Part shown: piece by piece, positions 27,603 to 39,751 of the stretch
How positions within the stretch are numbered: the stretch's first letter is position 1
Layout of the letters: every line of letters starts with the position of its first letter
Assembly (NCBI RefSeq): GCF_020532665.2
Contig: NZ_JAIWPG020000011.1
Coordinates: 62,001 to 126,000, forward strand
Direction: 5' to 3'
Source of the DNA: Lelliottia sp. WAP21
GTDB lineage: Bacteria > Pseudomonadota > Gammaproteobacteria > Enterobacterales > Enterobacteriaceae
DNA: 64,000 nt
The notes under the pieces: generated by a model
Databases searched by the model: none
Seen by the model: only the letters and a program-made list of their open reading frames with translations
What the model was told of the DNA's origin: nothing
Translations under genes and position numbers: made by a program

Positions 27603-28061
27603 TTAATGCACGTGCGCGTGGGAATGACCATGACTTTCACTGGCGTACGCCCCGGCCTCCGGTTCAAACGGCAGGTGGGCAAAGGTCACCTCCAGCCCGA
27701 ACTGGCGCAGCATATCGTCAAGGACGTGGTCGTGGTGATAGCGTACTTCGCCGGGCATCACCTGAAGCGGCACGTGGCGATTACCCAGGTGGTAGCAGGC
27801 GCGGGCAAGCAGCCAGGGATCGGTGCAGCGGACAACGGACACAGATTCAGGAGCGGCAATCACTTCAACCACCTCACTGCCGTCTTCGGTTGCCAGCAGA
27901 TCGCCCCCCCGGAGCAGCAGGCCGCGGGGGAGCATCAGTCCGGCTTCGCGTCCATCGTTCAACGTGACTCTGGCACGGCTCTTAACGCGAATGTCGATGG
28001 GCAGCGTGACGCGGGCAGTTACGTCATGCGCATGGTCCAGCCGTTGGGTGAGGGTGATCAT
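27603..28061 (-). CDS. ureE: Urease accessory nickel chaperone UreE
   Basis: Nickel metallochaperone for urease assembly. The start is given at the second of two adjacent ATGs (28061, 152 aa), which is better spaced from AAGGAG than the first (28064). The N-terminal peptide-binding domain has [20 protein letters not shown]; the metal-binding domain has [13 protein letters not shown] and [15 protein letters not shown]. The C-terminal tail HGHSHAHVH is His-rich but shorter than the Klebsiella tail. Confidence 0.96.
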   Translation of the reverse strand: MITLTQRLDHAHDVTARVTLPIDIRVKSRARVTLNDGREAGLMLPRGLLLRGGDLLATEDGSEVVEVIAAPESVSVVRCTDPWLLARACYHLGNRHVPLQVMPGEVRYHHDHVLDDMLRQFGLEVTFAHLPFEPEAGAYASESHGHSHAHVH

Positions 28062-28070
28062 CATCGCTCC

Positions 28071-29774
28071 TTAAAAGAGGAAATAGCGTTGCGCCATCGG
28101 CAGAACGTCCGCTGGTTCGCTGGTTATCAATTCGCCGTCAATGCGGACCTCGTACGTCTGGGCATCAACGGTGATATTCGGCATCAGATCGTTGTGAATC
28201 ATGTCGGTTTTCTTCACCGTCCGGCAGCCTTTGACCACGGCGATGGCGCTCTGCAGGTTAAGCCGCTGCGGGATACCTTCCGCCTCGGCGGCTTGTGAGA
28301 TAAACGTCAGGCGTGTGGCGTGACGCGCAGCGCCAAGTGAGCCAAACATAGGACGATAGTGCACGGGTTGCGGCGTGGGTATCGAGGCATTGATATCCCC
28401 CATTGGAGCACAGGCGATCATCCCGCCTTTGACAATGGTGGCAGGTTTAACGCCAAAAAAGGCGGGCGACCAGAGCACCAGATCGGCAAGTTTCCCCGCC
28501 TCGATCGATCCCACTTCGTGGGCAATGCCGTGCGTCAGTGCCGGATTGATGGTGTATTTGGCGACGTAACGTTTCACGCGGAAATTGTCGTTATCGCCTG
28601 ACTCCTCAGCGAGCGCGCCGCGCTGGACTTTCATCCGGTGAGCCACCTGCCAGGTGCGGATGATCACTTCCCCCACGCGGCCCATCGCCTGAGAATCGGA
28701 AGAGGTGAGGGAGAATGCCCCGATATCGTGCAGGACATCCTCAGCAGCAATGGTTTCCCGACGAATACGCGATTCTGCAAAGGCGACATCCTCGGCAATA
28801 TCCGGATCGAGGTGATGGCACACCATCAGCATATCGAGGTGCTCGTCGATGGTGTTCACCGTATACGGCAGCGTCGGATTCGTGGAGGAGGGCAGAATAT
28901 TGGGGTGCGCGCAGGCGGTAATGATATCCGGTGCGTGTCCGCCGCCAGCCCCTTCAGTATGAAAGGTATGAATCGTCCGCCCGCCGATGGCGTTCAGCGT
29001 GTCCTCGACAAAACCGGCTTCGTTGAGCGTGTCGCTGTGGAGGGCGACCTGAATGTCCATCTCTTCAGCGACGTTCAACGAACAGTGGATGGTGGCCGGC
29101 GTCGACCCCCAGTCTTCATGAATTTTAAGCCCTATCGCACCAGCGGTGATTTGCTCGCGCAGGGCATCAGGATTTGCACTGTTCCCTTTGCCAAGCAGCC
29201 CGATATTGACCGGCAAGGTATCCGCAGCCTGCAACATGCGTGCGATATACCAGGGACCTGGCGTGCAGGTTGTGGCATGAGTGCCTGCCGCCGGGCCTGT
29301 GCCGCCGCCTATCATCGTGGTGACGCCAGAGACTAACGCCTCTTCCGCCTGCTGCGGGCAGATCCAGTGAATGTGCGTATCGATACCGCCTGCGGTGACG
29401 ATCTTGCCTTCAGCCGCGATCACTTCGGTGGCCGCGCCAACAGGGATCGTCACGCCGGGTTGAATATCCGGGTTGCCGGCTTTGCCGACGGCGAAGATCC
29501 TGCCCTCTTTCACGCCGATATCCGCTTTAACGATCCCCCAGTGATCGACGATCAGGGCATTGGTGAGTACCAGGTCCACGCAGTCCTGCGCAATCATTTG
29601 TCCCTGGCCCATGCCATCGCGGATCACTTTCCCGCCACCGAACTTCACCTCTTCGCCGTAAACGGTGAGATCCTTTTCTACCTCGATCCACAGTTCGGTA
29701 TCGGCCAGCCTGACTTTGTCACCGGCGGTCGGGCCGAACATATCGGCATAGGCCTGGCGTGACATCTCAGCCAT
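28071..29774 (-). CDS. ureC: Urease alpha subunit UreC
   Basis: Catalytic subunit that hydrolyses urea to ammonia and carbamate. The start at 29774 follows GGAGG and gives 567 aa, as in Klebsiella; an upstream in-frame start at 29837 is rejected. Dinuclear nickel ligands and active-site groups are visible: [10 protein letters not shown], the carbamylated Lys in [31 protein letters not shown], and the mobile flap [14 protein letters not shown] with the catalytic His. It overlaps ureB by 8 bp, so the two are translationally coupled. Cytoplasmic. Confidence 0.98.
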   Translation of the reverse strand: MAEMSRQAYADMFGPTAGDKVRLADTELWIEVEKDLTVYGEEVKFGGGKVIRDGMGQGQMIAQDCVDLVLTNALIVDHWGIVKADIGVKEGRIFAVGKAGNPDIQPGVTIPVGAATEVIAAEGKIVTAGGIDTHIHWICPQQAEEALVSGVTTMIGGGTGPAAGTHATTCTPGPWYIARMLQAADTLPVNIGLLGKGNSANPDALREQITAGAIGLKIHEDWGSTPATIHCSLNVAEEMDIQVALHSDTLNEAGFVEDTLNAIGGRTIHTFHTEGAGGGHAPDIITACAHPNILPSSTNPTLPYTVNTIDEHLDMLMVCHHLDPDIAEDVAFAESRIRRETIAAEDVLHDIGAFSLTSSDSQAMGRVGEVIIRTWQVAHRMKVQRGALAEESGDNDNFRVKRYVAKYTINPALTHGIAHEVGSIEAGKLADLVLWSPAFFGVKPATIVKGGMIACAPMGDINASIPTPQPVHYRPMFGSLGAARHATRLTFISQAAEAEGIPQRLNLQSAIAVVKGCRTVKKTDMIHNDLMPNITVDAQTYEVRIDGELITSEPADVLPMAQRYFLF

Positions 29775-30087
29775 TGTGATCCTCCAGAGCGCCCATGATA
29801 TCACCGCGAAAACCAAAAATGCGCTGCGCGCCGGCAACCTGCACCAGCGTCACTTCGCGCTTTTGCCCTGGCTCAAAGCGTACGGCGGTGCCTGCAGGAA
29901 TATTGAGCCGGTAACCTTTTGCTGCCTGGCGATCAAACTTCAGCGCAGGGTTCACTTCATAAAAATGATAATGCGATCCTACCTGAATCGGTCTGTCGCC
30001 ATGATTTTCGACCACGACGCGCCGCGTCTGACGATCGACATTAATGGCTATATGCCCGGGTTGGATCTGATATTCGCCTGGGATCAT
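29767..30087 (-). CDS. ureB: Urease beta subunit UreB
   Basis: Structural subunit of the (UreABC)3 urease complex; 106 aa, as in Klebsiella. It begins [20 protein letters not shown] and contains [20 protein letters not shown] and [20 protein letters not shown]. It overlaps ureC and lies 9 bp after ureA. Confidence 0.97.
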   Translation of the reverse strand: MIPGEYQIQPGHIAINVDRQTRRVVVENHGDRPIQVGSHYHFYEVNPALKFDRQAAKGYRLNIPAGTAVRFEPGQKREVTLVQVAGAQRIFGFRGDIMGALEDHNG

Positions 30088-30096
30088 CGCGTCCGC

Positions 30097-30399
30097 CTAT
30101 AGGATCGGGTTGTGAACGGTGACGAGCTTTGAACCGTCCGGAAAAGTCGCTTCTACCTGGATATCCGGGATCATCTCCGCTACCCCCTCCATGACCTGCG
30201 TACGGGTCAGGACGTGACGGCCCGCTTCCATCAGATGCGCCACGGTCTGCCCGTCACGCGCGCCTTCCATGATAAAGGCGCTGATCAACGCGACCGATTC
30301 CGGGTAGTTGAGCTTAACGCCGCGCGCAAGGCGACGTTCCGCCACCAGCGCGGCGGTAAAGAGCAACAATTTGTCTTTTTCTCTGGGCGTCAGTTCCAT
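30097..30399 (-). CDS. ureA: Urease gamma subunit UreA
   Basis: Small structural subunit; 100 aa. It starts [20 protein letters not shown] and carries [20 protein letters not shown] and [20 protein letters not shown], all conserved in bacterial UreA. It lies between ureD and ureB. Confidence 0.98.
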   Translation of the reverse strand: MELTPREKDKLLLFTAALVAERRLARGVKLNYPESVALISAFIMEGARDGQTVAHLMEAGRHVLTRTQVMEGVAEMIPDIQVEATFPDGSKLVTVHNPIL

Positions 30400-30409
30400 C
30401 GCATCTCTC

Positions 30410-31234
30410 TCAGGTCTGCCAGATTCTGGGCGAATAAGGCGTTTTATCGGTTAATAAAGGACGAAGGTCCTGCCAGATATCGCGCATCACCTGCTGGCAG
30501 ATCAGGTTATCGTCAGACAGAAAACGGACGGAAAGCAGATTTTCCGTCAGGGTAGCGCCCGCCATCTGTTCAAAAGGGCCGAGCCGCTGGCGCACCGCTT
30601 CAAGGTGATGCTCGCGTGCAGGATAGAACAACAGTGTGCCAATCCAGGGGTAATGCATGACAGGGTCAAGATGGCCTTCTGCCAGATGCTGGCGTTCGAT
30701 GAGCAAGGGTTCGCCATCCAGCCAGACCTCAAGCCGACTCTCAAGGGTACCGTGGCTGAACGCTTCGTGAATGACCGGACGGCCAAGACAAAATAGCTCC
30801 CAGGCCATCAGCGTGCTGGAGCGATGCAGATGAAATACGGAACGCAGAGCGGCCTGTGCACCGGGAAAGAAAATGGTGTCCTGCGGCAGCCACTCCAGAA
30901 TGGCCTCTTCCTCAAGGTAAAACTGCTGGTGCAAATGGGCCTGCGCGCCGCTGCTCCGGTAAAACTTGCTGGCACCGGGCATGGTTATCAACACGTGGCT
31001 TTTGGGCTCAAGACGAACGGTAATATCCAGCGTATCGCCCCCCACAATGCCCCCCGGAGGATGCAATAAATAGAGATGGCAAGTGCCCCCCTCAGGATAA
31101 AAAGGGCGCTGAACGGTCAGGGGGCCGACATGCTGTGCAGACTGCAGAAGCGTTTTATCTGCCGGGCAGGAGAAATGCAGTGCGAGCGACGCTTGCCAGC
31201 CAGTGGTCTGCTTTTTTGCTGGTGTGCCTGGCAC
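30410..31234 (-). CDS. ureD: Urease accessory protein UreD
   Basis: UreD (UreH) binds apo-urease and forms the nickel tunnel with UreF/UreG; 274 aa. Motifs: [33 protein letters not shown] and [14 protein letters not shown]. The start is GTG at 31234 with an AGGAG ribosome site 7 nt upstream. It is the first gene of ureDABCEFG; no ureR-type activator or nickel transporter is seen beside the operon, so regulation is probably from elsewhere (for example nitrogen control), not visible here. Confidence 0.95.
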   Translation of the reverse strand: MPGTPAKKQTTGWQASLALHFSCPADKTLLQSAQHVGPLTVQRPFYPEGGTCHLYLLHPPGGIVGGDTLDITVRLEPKSHVLITMPGASKFYRSSGAQAHLHQQFYLEEEAILEWLPQDTIFFPGAQAALRSVFHLHRSSTLMAWELFCLGRPVIHEAFSHGTLESRLEVWLDGEPLLIERQHLAEGHLDPVMHYPWIGTLLFYPAREHHLEAVRQRLGPFEQMAGATLTENLLSVRFLSDDNLICQQVMRDIWQDLRPLLTDKTPYSPRIWQT

Positions 31235-31359
31235 AATATCGCTCCTGTTGACCCCTACCCGAATATGCCGAGTATGGATCAGCCGTTAACGATTTTTGTC
31301 ATAGGAAAAGATGATGATGCGGCGGGAAGCGATAAGAAAAAGCCCAGCTACGCCGGGCC

Positions 31360-31968
31360 TTACTTCTTTTTCTTTTTCTTCAACTTCGTCCAGATTTTTG
31401 TCTCCTGACGACGCCACAAGCGTTGAATATTGTCATGATGACGCAGCAAAATCAGGCAGGAAAGCATAGAGACCGGGAAGGTAAACTGAGGTTTAAACCA
31501 CCAGACGTAAAACGGTGCGATCAGGGCGCTGACGATGGCTCCCAGAGAGGAATAACCGCTTAATAAAATGGTCAGCAGCCAGGTGCCCGCCATGACGCCG
31601 GTTAAATCCCAGCCGATTGGGGCAATGGCACCAAAGGCGGTGGCAACGCCTTTCCCGCCTTTAAAACCGAAAAAGACCGGCCAGATATGACCGACGCAGG
31701 CGGCGATGGCGATAAGCCCCAGCCAGAACGGCGTAACACCCAGAGCATACGCGCCCCAGACGGGTAACATTCCTTTCAGAACATCAAAAATCAAAACCGC
31801 TACGGCTGCTCCCTTGCCGCCAATTCGTAGTACATTGGTCGCCCCAGGATTTCCGGAGCCGCTGACGCGAGGGTCAGGCAATCCGGCGATGCGGCAGACC
31901 AGAATGGCGCTGGAGATTGAGCCGCAAAGGTAGGCGAGGAGAATCATTCCAGGCGCGATTGCACTCAT
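31360..31968 (-). CDS. plsY: Glycerol-3-phosphate acyltransferase PlsY
   Basis: Inner-membrane enzyme that transfers acyl from acyl-phosphate to glycerol-3-phosphate. The start at 31968 ([20 protein letters not shown]) gives 202 aa against 205 in E. coli. Conserved loops are [17 protein letters not shown] and [15 protein letters not shown]. About five membrane helices. The C-terminus ends LKKKKKK instead of the mixed basic tail of E. coli, encoded by a TTCTTT-type simple repeat at ~31362-31380 that could slip. Confidence 0.96.
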   Translation of the reverse strand: MSAIAPGMILLAYLCGSISSAILVCRIAGLPDPRVSGSGNPGATNVLRIGGKGAAVAVLIFDVLKGMLPVWGAYALGVTPFWLGLIAIAACVGHIWPVFFGFKGGKGVATAFGAIAPIGWDLTGVMAGTWLLTILLSGYSSLGAIVSALIAPFYVWWFKPQFTFPVSMLSCLILLRHHDNIQRLWRRQETKIWTKLKKKKKK

Positions 31969-32075
31969 AACGCTGTTCCGTTTTGAAAATGTATCTGTGT
32001 TCTCAACATCTGTGGATAATACGCATAATTCGCCGGAAGTGGTATCCGGTTTAGCCAAAAAGCAGGCAGGTCGTG

Positions 32076-32444
32076 ATGGATATTGTATTTATAGAGCAAC
32101 TTTCGGTAATCACCACTATTGGTGTTTACGACTGGGAACAGACCATCGAACAGAAATTAGTGTTCGATATCGAAATGGGATGGGACAACCGCAAATCGGC
32201 AAAAAGCGACGATGTGAACGACTGTCTGAGCTATGCCGATATCAGTGAGACCGTGGTGAATCACGTCGAGGGCCAACGCTTTGCGCTGGTGGAACGCGTG
32301 GCGGAAGAGGTGGCCGAACTGTTACTCAACCGTTTTAACTCACCCTGGGTGCGCATAAAAGTGAGTAAACCGGGCGCAGTGGCGCGTGCGGCTAACGTTG
32401 GCGTCATCATTGAGCGTGGCAATAATCTGAAAGGAAACAATTAA
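32076..32444 (+). CDS. folB: Dihydroneopterin aldolase FolB
   Basis: Folate pathway enzyme that converts dihydroneopterin to hydroxymethyl-dihydropterin and glycolaldehyde (also epimerises at C2'). The ATG at 32076 gives 122 aa, identical in length to E. coli; a GTG 3 nt upstream is possible but not favoured. Motifs include [40 protein letters not shown] and [20 protein letters not shown]. Divergent from plsY. Confidence 0.97.
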   Translation: MDIVFIEQLSVITTIGVYDWEQTIEQKLVFDIEMGWDNRKSAKSDDVNDCLSYADISETVVNHVEGQRFALVERVAEEVAELLLNRFNSPWVRIKVSKPGAVARAANVGVIIERGNNLKGNN

Positions 32445-32498
32445 GGTCATAATCGCTAAACCATTTTCGGTTATACCGGTCTTAAAGCTGTATCTTTC

Positions 32499-32527
32499 AC
32501 GGTAGCCCTCGGGGACACCGTTTTTTT
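32499..32527 (+). terminator. Rho-independent terminator between folB and uppP
   Basis: ACGGT...ACCGT with an inner CCC/GGG pairing, followed by seven T (32521-32527). It lies 55 nt after folB and about 22 nt before the uppP start, so uppP may be attenuated or have its promoter between folB and the hairpin. Confidence 0.7.
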
Positions 32528-32549
32528 ATATCTTTTTAGGGGTTTATAG

Positions 32550-33371
32550 ATGAGCGATATGCACTCGCTGCTGGTGGCGGCAATACTGGGTGTGGTCGAA
32601 GGATTGACGGAGTTTTTGCCTGTCTCCAGCACCGGACACATGATCATCGTGGGTCACCTGCTGGGCTTTGAAGGTGAAACGGCAAAAACGTTTGAAGTGG
32701 TTATCCAGCTGGGTTCCATTCTCGCCGTGGTCGTAATGTTCTGGCGACGTTTGTTCAGCCTGATTGGCATTCACTTTGGTCGTCCCCCTCAGAGAGAGGG
32801 TGAGGGCAAAGGGCGTCTGACGCTTATCCACATTCTGCTCGGCATGGTTCCGGCGGTGGTGCTTGGCCTGGTCTTCCATGACATGATCAAATCGCTGTTT
32901 AACCCGATAAACGTGATGTATGCGCTGGTCGTTGGCGGTGTGCTGCTGATTGCGGCTGAATTATTAAAACCGAAAGAGCCAAAAGCGCCTGGTCTGGATG
33001 ATATGACCTATCTGCAGGCGTTTATGATTGGCTGTTTCCAGTGCCTGGCGCTGTGGCCTGGCTTCTCACGTTCAGGGGCCACCATTTCCGGCGGGATGCT
33101 GATGGGCGTGAGCCGCTATGCGGCGTCTGAGTTCTCATTCCTGCTCGCCGTACCGATGATGATGGGTGCAACCGCGCTGGATCTTTATAAGAGCTATCAC
33201 TTCCTGACCGTGGGCGACATTCCGATGTTTGCCGTGGGCTTTGTGACCGCCTTCATTGTGGCGCTGATCGCCATCAAAACCTTCCTGCAACTGATTAAAC
33301 GTATCTCGTTTATTCCGTTCGCCATTTATCGCTTTATCGTCGCGGCAGCCGTTTACGTGGTCTTCTTCTGA
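32550..33371 (+). CDS. uppP: Undecaprenyl-diphosphatase UppP (BacA)
   Basis: Inner-membrane phosphatase that recycles undecaprenyl pyrophosphate for peptidoglycan and O-antigen synthesis; confers bacitracin tolerance when abundant. 273 aa as in E. coli, about eight membrane helices. Catalytic motifs: [17 protein letters not shown] (residues ~17-33) and [16 protein letters not shown] near 175-190. Confidence 0.97.
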   Translation: MSDMHSLLVAAILGVVEGLTEFLPVSSTGHMIIVGHLLGFEGETAKTFEVVIQLGSILAVVVMFWRRLFSLIGIHFGRPPQREGEGKGRLTLIHILLGMVPAVVLGLVFHDMIKSLFNPINVMYALVVGGVLLIAAELLKPKEPKAPGLDDMTYLQAFMIGCFQCLALWPGFSRSGATISGGMLMGVSRYAASEFSFLLAVPMMMGATALDLYKSYHFLTVGDIPMFAVGFVTAFIVALIAIKTFLQLIKRISFIPFAIYRFIVAAAVYVVFF

Positions 33372-33401
33372 AAAAGGGCCCTCAGTCTTTTGGCTGAGGG
33401 C
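33371..33401. terminator. Bidirectional terminator between uppP and cca
   Basis: GCCCTCAG (33378-33385) pairs with CTGAGGGC (33394-33401), preceded by AAAAA. The hairpin overlaps the last codons of the convergent cca gene. Confidence 0.65.
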
Positions 33402-34623
33402 ACCGCTCTTCCTTCCAGTCGGCGACAGCCTGAATCCGGCGTTTTGTTAACTCTTCACGAATCTCCGGCCCGGTAAATCCCGCCTCAACCACCTCCCGCG
33501 TTGGGACCGCTTTCGCCACCTCCCAGGCTTCACGCAGCAAACGGCCCTGCGGGTAATCACAGGCTTCAAAACCCGTGCGTCCGCGCACGTCGGCTTCACT
33601 GGTGAGAGCGATCTGTACCACGCGATGGGGTTTACGCCACGCGTCGATGTTGTCGAACAATTTCACGATAGTGGCGGGTTTAAGAATCGGGAAGGTGTGA
33701 ATAAGATCGTGAAACTCGGCTACCAGCTTCGCCAGATCGCGAATCTCATTGGGCACGCGCAGGCGCTGGCAAATCTTCTCAACCAGCTTCACTCCCGCCG
33801 GACCATGCCCGTGATGGCGCGGCCACATCGCTTTCGGGGTTAAACCTTTGCCCAGGTCGTGGCACAGCGTGGCGAAACGAACATCCACTTCAGGGCTGAG
33901 CATGGCGGCCATACTCAAGGTCATCAATGTATGAATACCCGTGTCAATTTCCGGGTGCCACTTCGCAGGGGCGGGGACGCCGAACAGGGCGTCGATTTCC
34001 GGAAACAGCACCTTCAGCGCGCCGCAGTCGCGAAGCACCTGGAAAAAGACCTGAGGATTACGGGTAGTGAGCGCATTTTCCGTCTCTTTCCAGACGCGTT
34101 CAGGAGTGAGGTGTTCAAGCTCTCCGGCATCCGTCATGGCCGTCATCAGCGCCAGCGTTTCATCGGCGATGCGAAAGCTTAAGTGAGCATAGCGTGCAGC
34201 GAAACGCGCCACGCGCAACACGCGCAGAGGATCTTCAGAAAAAGCCGGGGATACGTGGCGCAAAAGACGTTTCTGGAGATCATCCTGGCCGCCGTAGGCG
34301 TCAATGATATTGCCCTCTTCATCCTGCGCCAGGGCATTGATGGTCAGGTCGCGGCGCAATAAATCCTGTTCAAGCGTAACGTCAGGGGCGGCGTAACAGG
34401 TAAAGCCGGTATAACCAAAACCCGCTTTCCGTTCGGTGCGAGCAAGGGCGTACTCTTCCCGGCTTTCAGGGTGAAGGAACACAGGAAAATCGCGGCCTAC
34501 CTGCTGGTAGCCCGCGTTGAGCATCTCTTCTGGCGTGGCGCCGACCACAACCCAGTCTTTATCTTTGACCGGCAGACCTAACAACGCATCACGAACCGCA
34601 CCACCGACCAGATAACTCTTCAC
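33382..34623 (-). CDS. cca: Multifunctional CCA tRNA nucleotidyltransferase
   Basis: Adds and repairs the 3' CCA of tRNAs. The GTG at 34623 ([20 protein letters not shown]) with a GGAGAG ribosome site gives 413 aa, against 412 in E. coli. Class II polymerase motifs: [10 protein letters not shown] and the DKDWVVVG metal-binding region, [11 protein letters not shown], and [16 protein letters not shown]. The C-terminal HD phosphohydrolase domain has [10 protein letters not shown] with downstream HHGHGPAG, giving the 2'-phosphatase/phosphodiesterase activities. Confidence 0.97.
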   Translation of the reverse strand: MKSYLVGGAVRDALLGLPVKDKDWVVVGATPEEMLNAGYQQVGRDFPVFLHPESREEYALARTERKAGFGYTGFTCYAAPDVTLEQDLLRRDLTINALAQDEEGNIIDAYGGQDDLQKRLLRHVSPAFSEDPLRVLRVARFAARYAHLSFRIADETLALMTAMTDAGELEHLTPERVWKETENALTTRNPQVFFQVLRDCGALKVLFPEIDALFGVPAPAKWHPEIDTGIHTLMTLSMAAMLSPEVDVRFATLCHDLGKGLTPKAMWPRHHGHGPAGVKLVEKICQRLRVPNEIRDLAKLVAEFHDLIHTFPILKPATIVKLFDNIDAWRKPHRVVQIALTSEADVRGRTGFEACDYPQGRLLREAWEVAKAVPTREVVEAGFTGPEIREELTKRRIQAVADWKEERCPQPKD

Positions 34624-34684
34624 GCACCACTCTCCCGTTTTCTCTTTTCGCAAGATAATACGTAAGTGTGGCAGAGAAGACGAG

Positions 34685-35305
34685 TTAGTTCATCCAGCGG
34701 TCTTTACGCTTACGGCTTGGAATGAGCATTGGCAGCACCAGACCCAGCACCAGACCGACGCCCAGCACGCCGCCGCCATACATAAACCACTGCATGATGA
34801 TGGTGCGTTGTTTGTCATCGAGCTGGAGATTGGCTGCACTCACCTTTTTCTGCGCGACGATCAGCTCGTTTTTCAACTTCTGATTCTCGTCTTTCAGGCC
34901 GTTGATTACGCTGTCGCTTTGCGCCACTTTCTGCTGCATTTCAGCGGTGCGCTGGTTCCAGGTCGTGTCAATGTTGTTCAGCTTATCGGTCAGCGTTTTA
35001 ACCTGATTTTCCAGATCCGGTACGCGAGTACGCAGGCTCGGCACGTTGCTCAGCTCTTTTAACGGGATCCAGGACGTGCGGCCGGTACTGTCGCGTACCT
35101 GACCATAATTTGTGTCTGCGTTGGTTTGCAGTAAGACCACTTCCTCGCCGGCATTGACCGTACCCACGAGGCGATAATTGTCTCCAGGGCCACTACGTAC
35201 CCAGGTGTTCAGTTCGTCAGAAACGTAACGCTTTTCTTCAGCGTGGACAGTGGTCGCGGCGCTAAAAGCGAGGAAAGTCAGTCCAATCAGGCGTAATTTA
35301 AGCAT
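34685..35305 (-). CDS. ygiM: SH3-domain membrane protein YgiM (TIGR04211 family)
   Basis: 206 aa from ATG 35305 ([20 protein letters not shown]), the same as E. coli YgiM. It has a cleavable signal peptide (to about residue 22), a bacterial SH3 domain (~25-90, [20 protein letters not shown]), a coiled coil (~95-165), and a C-terminal membrane anchor ([20 protein letters not shown]) with a basic tail. A cell-envelope protein of unclear function; ygiM neighbours cca in E. coli too. Confidence 0.94.
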   Translation of the reverse strand: MLKLRLIGLTFLAFSAATTVHAEEKRYVSDELNTWVRSGPGDNYRLVGTVNAGEEVVLLQTNADTNYGQVRDSTGRTSWIPLKELSNVPSLRTRVPDLENQVKTLTDKLNNIDTTWNQRTAEMQQKVAQSDSVINGLKDENQKLKNELIVAQKKVSAANLQLDDKQRTIIMQWFMYGGGVLGVGLVLGLVLPMLIPSRKRKDRWMN

Positions 35306-35533
35306 CATAGTCGTTATTTTCATAAAAAGTGGAACGATAGTAGTGGCAACAGTGTCTCCACGCAAAGCATTCGTCAGCAATCGGAATCATCTGTGTCACC
35401 CTTATTCACATTTACGCCCGTCAAATTGCTCATTGCGTGGCAATTTGGCGCAAAATACTATGTACTGACAAATAAATGGCGAGGAAGTTCGCCTTCATTG
35501 ACGCGCCTGTGACGCAACCATAAGTAGATAACG

Positions 35534-36835
35534 ATGGCTCAAGAGATCGAATTAAAATTTATCGTCGAAAAAGACAGCGTTGATGCGCTGCGCACCCACC
35601 TTCATACGCTGTCCGGTGAACACCATGAGCCGGTGCAGCTGCAGAACATCTATTACGAAACGCCGGATAACTGGCTTCGCAGCCACGATATGGGGCTGCG
35701 TATTCGCGGTGCGAATGGCCGTTATGAGATGACCATGAAAATTGCCGGTCGTGTCGTGGGCGGCTTGCACCAGCGTCCTGAATACAATATCGACCTGGAG
35801 AAAGCAGAGCTTGACCTGGCACGCTTCCCGAGTGAAGTGTGGCCCAATGGCGAGCTGCCGGAAGGGTTATCCTCTGCGGTACAACCGCTGTTCAGCACCG
35901 ATTTCAGCCGTGAAAGATGGCGGGTGACGGAGGGGCAGAGCAGTATTGAAATCGCGCTCGATCAGGGGGAGGTTAAAGCGGAATCCGGTCAGGAACCCCT
36001 TTGCGAACTCGAGCTTGAACTGCTGGAAGGCAACCCTGAAGACATCCTGAAGCTGGCGCACAAACTGGTGGGCTTGTCATGTCTGCGCCAGGGAAGCCTG
36101 AGCAAGGCTGCACGCGGCTATCACCTCGCGGCGGGCAATGCGCCGCGCGTCGTGAAGCCCACCACAATCCTGAAAGTGGCGCCGAAAGCCAGCGTCGAGC
36201 AAGGGCTGGAAGCTGCCCTGGAGCTGGCCCTGAGCCAGTGGCAGTATCACGAAGAGCTGTGGGTGCGCGGCGTGAAAGAGGCGAAAGCCCACGTGCAGGC
36301 CGCCCTCGGGTTGGTGCGTAACGCGCTGGTCGTTTTTGGCGGCATTGTTCCACGTAAAGCGAGCACTCACTTACGTGATCTGCTCACGCAAACCGACGCG
36401 CTGATGGCGACGGATGTTTCTGCTGAAACGGCGGTCTACAGCCCGCAAACGGCGGCGGCAAAACTGGCATTAACGGAGTTTCTGGTGACCCGTGGCTGGC
36501 AGCGTTTCCTGGATGAGAAAGCGCAGAAGAAAATTGCCGAGTCGTTTAAGCGATTCGCCGATACGCATATGTCCCGTAGCGCCGCAGATTTAAAAACCGT
36601 TTTTGCCCAGCCGCTGGGGGATCACTATGCCGACCAGTTGATTCGCCTGACGCGCAATATTGACAGCATTTTGCTGCTGGCAAGCGCTTACGACGGCGTG
36701 AAAGCGCAGTTCTGGCTGGAGAACTGGCAAGGTCTTCGCCACGCAATCGAAACGCGTCAGCGCATTGAAATTGAACACTTCCGTAATGAGGCTATTTCGC
36801 AGGAGCCTTTCTGGCTGCACAGCGGAAAACGTTAA
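35534..36835 (+). CDS. ygiF: Inorganic triphosphatase YgiF (CYTH-CHAD)
   Basis: Hydrolyses inorganic triphosphate; 433 aa, as in E. coli. The N-terminal CYTH tunnel domain (1-200) begins [10 protein letters not shown] (ExExK motif) and contains [18 protein letters not shown]. The C-terminal CHAD helical domain (~215-430) is rich in conserved His, for example [16 protein letters not shown] and [16 protein letters not shown]. It lies 20 bp upstream of glnE in the same direction, probably in one operon. Confidence 0.96.
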   Translation: MAQEIELKFIVEKDSVDALRTHLHTLSGEHHEPVQLQNIYYETPDNWLRSHDMGLRIRGANGRYEMTMKIAGRVVGGLHQRPEYNIDLEKAELDLARFPSEVWPNGELPEGLSSAVQPLFSTDFSRERWRVTEGQSSIEIALDQGEVKAESGQEPLCELELELLEGNPEDILKLAHKLVGLSCLRQGSLSKAARGYHLAAGNAPRVVKPTTILKVAPKASVEQGLEAALELALSQWQYHEELWVRGVKEAKAHVQAALGLVRNALVVFGGIVPRKASTHLRDLLTQTDALMATDVSAETAVYSPQTAAAKLALTEFLVTRGWQRFLDEKAQKKIAESFKRFADTHMSRSAADLKTVFAQPLGDHYADQLIRLTRNIDSILLLASAYDGVKAQFWLENWQGLRHAIETRQRIEIEHFRNEAISQEPFWLHSGKR

Positions 36836-36855
36836 CTCAGGCGAGGAACTCCAGG

Positions 36856-39711
36856 ATGCCGCTTTCTTCACCGTTACAGCAACACTGGCAGACGGTTTAT
36901 GAACGTCTGCCCGAATCGTTATCTGCCGCTTCGCTTAGCGAGCAGGCGCAGCAAGTGCTTACATTTAGCGATTTTGTGCAGGAGAGTATCGCCGCTAACC
37001 CCGACTGGCTGGCTGAGCTTGAATCCGCGCCACCGCAGGCGGACGAGTGGCAACAGTACGGGCAATGGCTACACGAGGCGCTGTCGGGCGTTACCGACGA
37101 GCCTGCCTTAATGCGCGTACTACGCCAGTTCCGCCGCCGCGTGATGGTGCGAATTGCCTGGGCACAGTCGCTGGAGTTAGTCAGTGAAGAGAGCACATTA
37201 CAGCAGTTGAGTTGCCTTGCGGAAACGCTGATCGTGGCCGCGCGCGACTGGTTATACGATGCCTGCTGCAAGGAGTGGGGCACCCCGTGCAGTGAGGAGG
37301 GCGCGCCCCAGCCGCTGATGATTTTAGGCATGGGCAAACTGGGCGGCGGCGAGCTGAATTTCTCTTCGGATATCGATCTGATTTTCGCCTGGCCGGAAAA
37401 AGGCTCAACGCGCGGGGGACGCCGCGAGCTGGATAACGCGCAGTTCTTTACGCGTCTCGGGCAGCGTCTGATAAAAGCGCTCGATCAGCCGACGCAGGAC
37501 GGCTTTGTCTATCGGGTGGACATGCGTTTACGTCCCTTTGGCGACAGCGGCCCGCTGGTGCTGAGCTATGCCGCCCTGGAAGATTATTACCAGGAGCAAG
37601 GGCGCGACTGGGAACGCTATGCCATGGTGAAAGCGCGGATCATGGGCGATAAACAGGATCTGTACGCCAATGAGCTTCGTGCCATGCTGCGCCCGTTTGT
37701 TTTTCGTCGCTATATCGACTTCAGCGTGATCCAGTCGCTGCGTAATATGAAAGGGATGATTGCCCGTGAAGTGCGGCGACGCGGGTTAAAAGACAACATT
37801 AAACTGGGTGCGGGCGGCATCCGCGAAATTGAATTTATCGTGCAGGTGTTTCAGCTGATTCGTGGGGGGCGTGAACCCTCGCTGCAATCCCGTTCTCTGT
37901 TACCGACCCTGACCGCCATCGATCAGCTTCATTTGCTGCCGCAAGGCGATGCGCAAACCTTGCATGACGCGTATCTTTTCCTGCGCCGTCTGGAAAACCT
38001 GCTGCAGAGCATTAACGACGAACAAACCCAGACCTTACCGGCAGACGAGTTAAACCGTGCGCGTCTGGCCTGGGGAATGCGCGCGGACGACTGGGCAGCA
38101 CTCACCGCACAGCTGGAAGATCACATGGCGGGCGTACGGCGTATTTTTAACGATCTGATTGGCGACGATGAGGGCGAATCGCCGGAAGATGCGCTGTCGG
38201 AACACTGGCGCGAACTGTGGCAGGATGCGTTGCAGGAAAATGATACGACGCCGGTCCTGGCGCATCTGAGCGATGACGATCGTCATCGCGTGGTGGCCCT
38301 GATCGCGGATTTCCGTCTGGAAATCAACAAGCGCGCCATCGGCCCGCGCGGCCGTCAGGTGCTGGATCAGTTAATGCCGCACCTGTTAAGCGACGTCTGT
38401 TCCCGTGCCGATGCCCCCGTACCGCTGTCACGCCTGACGCCGCTTTTATCGGGCATTATGACCCGTACCACCTATCTTGAGCTGTTAAGCGAGTTTCCCG
38501 GTGCGCTGAAACACCTGATCACGCTTTGCGCCGCCTCACCGATGGTGGCGAATAAACTGGCGCGTTATCCTCTGCTGCTGGATGAACTGCTCGATCCCAA
38601 TACGCTCTATCAGCCCACCGCTACCGATGCCTATCGGGATGAGCTTCGCCAGTATTTGCTGCGCGTGCCGGAAGAGGATGAAGAGCAACAGCTCGAAGCG
38701 TTGCGACAGTTTAAACAGGCGCAAATGCTGCGCGTCGCCGCTGCCGACATCGCGGGTACGCTACCGGTGATGAAAGTGAGCGATCATCTCACCTGGCTTG
38801 CCGAGGCCATTATCGACGCTGTCGTCCATCAGGCATGGGGACAGATGGTGGCGCGCTATGGGCAGCCGAAGCACCTGGCGGATCGCGAAGGACGCGGTTT
38901 TGCCGTGGTCGGCTACGGCAAACTGGGCGGCTGGGAGCTGGGATACAGTTCCGATCTTGACCTGATTTTTCTGCATGACTGCCCGATAGACGTCATGACC
39001 GATGGTGAACGCGAAATCGATGGACGACAGTTTTACCTGCGTCTGGCGCAGCGCATTATGCATCTGTTCAGTACGCGGACATCGTCAGGCATTTTGTACG
39101 AAGTGGATGCCCGTTTACGCCCGTCCGGTGCGGCGGGAATGCTGGTCACCTCCACGGAGTCGTTCGCCGATTATCAGCAAAACGAAGCCTGGACGTGGGA
39201 ACATCAGGCGTTGGTTCGCGCGCGCGTGGTGTATGGCGATCCGCAGCTGAAGCAGCAGTTTGATGCTATCCGTCGCGATGTGCTGACCGTCAGGCGTGAG
39301 GGCTGCACGCTGCAAACCGAGGTGCGTGAAATGCGCGAAAAAATGCGCGCTCACCTGGGCGGTAAGCACCGCGATCGCTTTGATATTAAAGCCGACGAAG
39401 GCGGAATTACCGACATTGAGTTCATCACGCAATTTTTAGTGCTCGGGCATGCCCATGATAAGCCGAAGCTGACACGCTGGTCTGACAACGTGCGCATCCT
39501 CGAACTGTTAGCGCAAAACGACATCATGGACGAGCAGGAAGCGCGGGCGCTAACCCATGCTTACACCACTCTGCGCGATGAGTTACATCATCTGGCGTTA
39601 CAGGAGCAGCCTGGGCATGTGGCGCTACCGTGCTTTGAAGAGGAACGCGAACGGGTCCGCGCCAGTTGGCAGAAGTGGCTTGTGGAACCGTGCGTAACAA
39701 AACAAGTGTGA
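36856..39711 (+). CDS. glnE: Bifunctional glutamine synthetase adenylyltransferase/adenylyl-removing enzyme
   Basis: Controls glutamine synthetase by adenylylation and deadenylylation in answer to PII and glutamine. 951 aa against 946 in E. coli. Two nucleotidyltransferase domains are visible: [20 protein letters not shown] (~156-175, adenylyl-removing half) and [20 protein letters not shown] (~690-710, adenylylating half), separated by a helical regulatory domain. Confidence 0.97.
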   Translation: MPLSSPLQQHWQTVYERLPESLSAASLSEQAQQVLTFSDFVQESIAANPDWLAELESAPPQADEWQQYGQWLHEALSGVTDEPALMRVLRQFRRRVMVRIAWAQSLELVSEESTLQQLSCLAETLIVAARDWLYDACCKEWGTPCSEEGAPQPLMILGMGKLGGGELNFSSDIDLIFAWPEKGSTRGGRRELDNAQFFTRLGQRLIKALDQPTQDGFVYRVDMRLRPFGDSGPLVLSYAALEDYYQEQGRDWERYAMVKARIMGDKQDLYANELRAMLRPFVFRRYIDFSVIQSLRNMKGMIAREVRRRGLKDNIKLGAGGIREIEFIVQVFQLIRGGREPSLQSRSLLPTLTAIDQLHLLPQGDAQTLHDAYLFLRRLENLLQSINDEQTQTLPADELNRARLAWGMRADDWAALTAQLEDHMAGVRRIFNDLIGDDEGESPEDALSEHWRELWQDALQENDTTPVLAHLSDDDRHRVVALIADFRLEINKRAIGPRGRQVLDQLMPHLLSDVCSRADAPVPLSRLTPLLSGIMTRTTYLELLSEFPGALKHLITLCAASPMVANKLARYPLLLDELLDPNTLYQPTATDAYRDELRQYLLRVPEEDEEQQLEALRQFKQAQMLRVAAADIAGTLPVMKVSDHLTWLAEAIIDAVVHQAWGQMVARYGQPKHLADREGRGFAVVGYGKLGGWELGYSSDLDLIFLHDCPIDVMTDGEREIDGRQFYLRLAQRIMHLFSTRTSSGILYEVDARLRPSGAAGMLVTSTESFADYQQNEAWTWEHQALVRARVVYGDPQLKQQFDAIRRDVLTVRREGCTLQTEVREMREKMRAHLGGKHRDRFDIKADEGGITDIEFITQFLVLGHAHDKPKLTRWSDNVRILELLAQNDIMDEQEARALTHAYTTLRDELHHLALQEQPGHVALPCFEEERERVRASWQKWLVEPCVTKQV

Positions 39712-39751
39712 TATTATCGCGCGCAAATTGTGAATCTTTCTGGAGTCAGGA

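Noticed and set aside
27477..28298. 273-codon plus-strand open frame across ureF-ureE-ureC
   Set aside because: Antisense to three well-supported urease genes.
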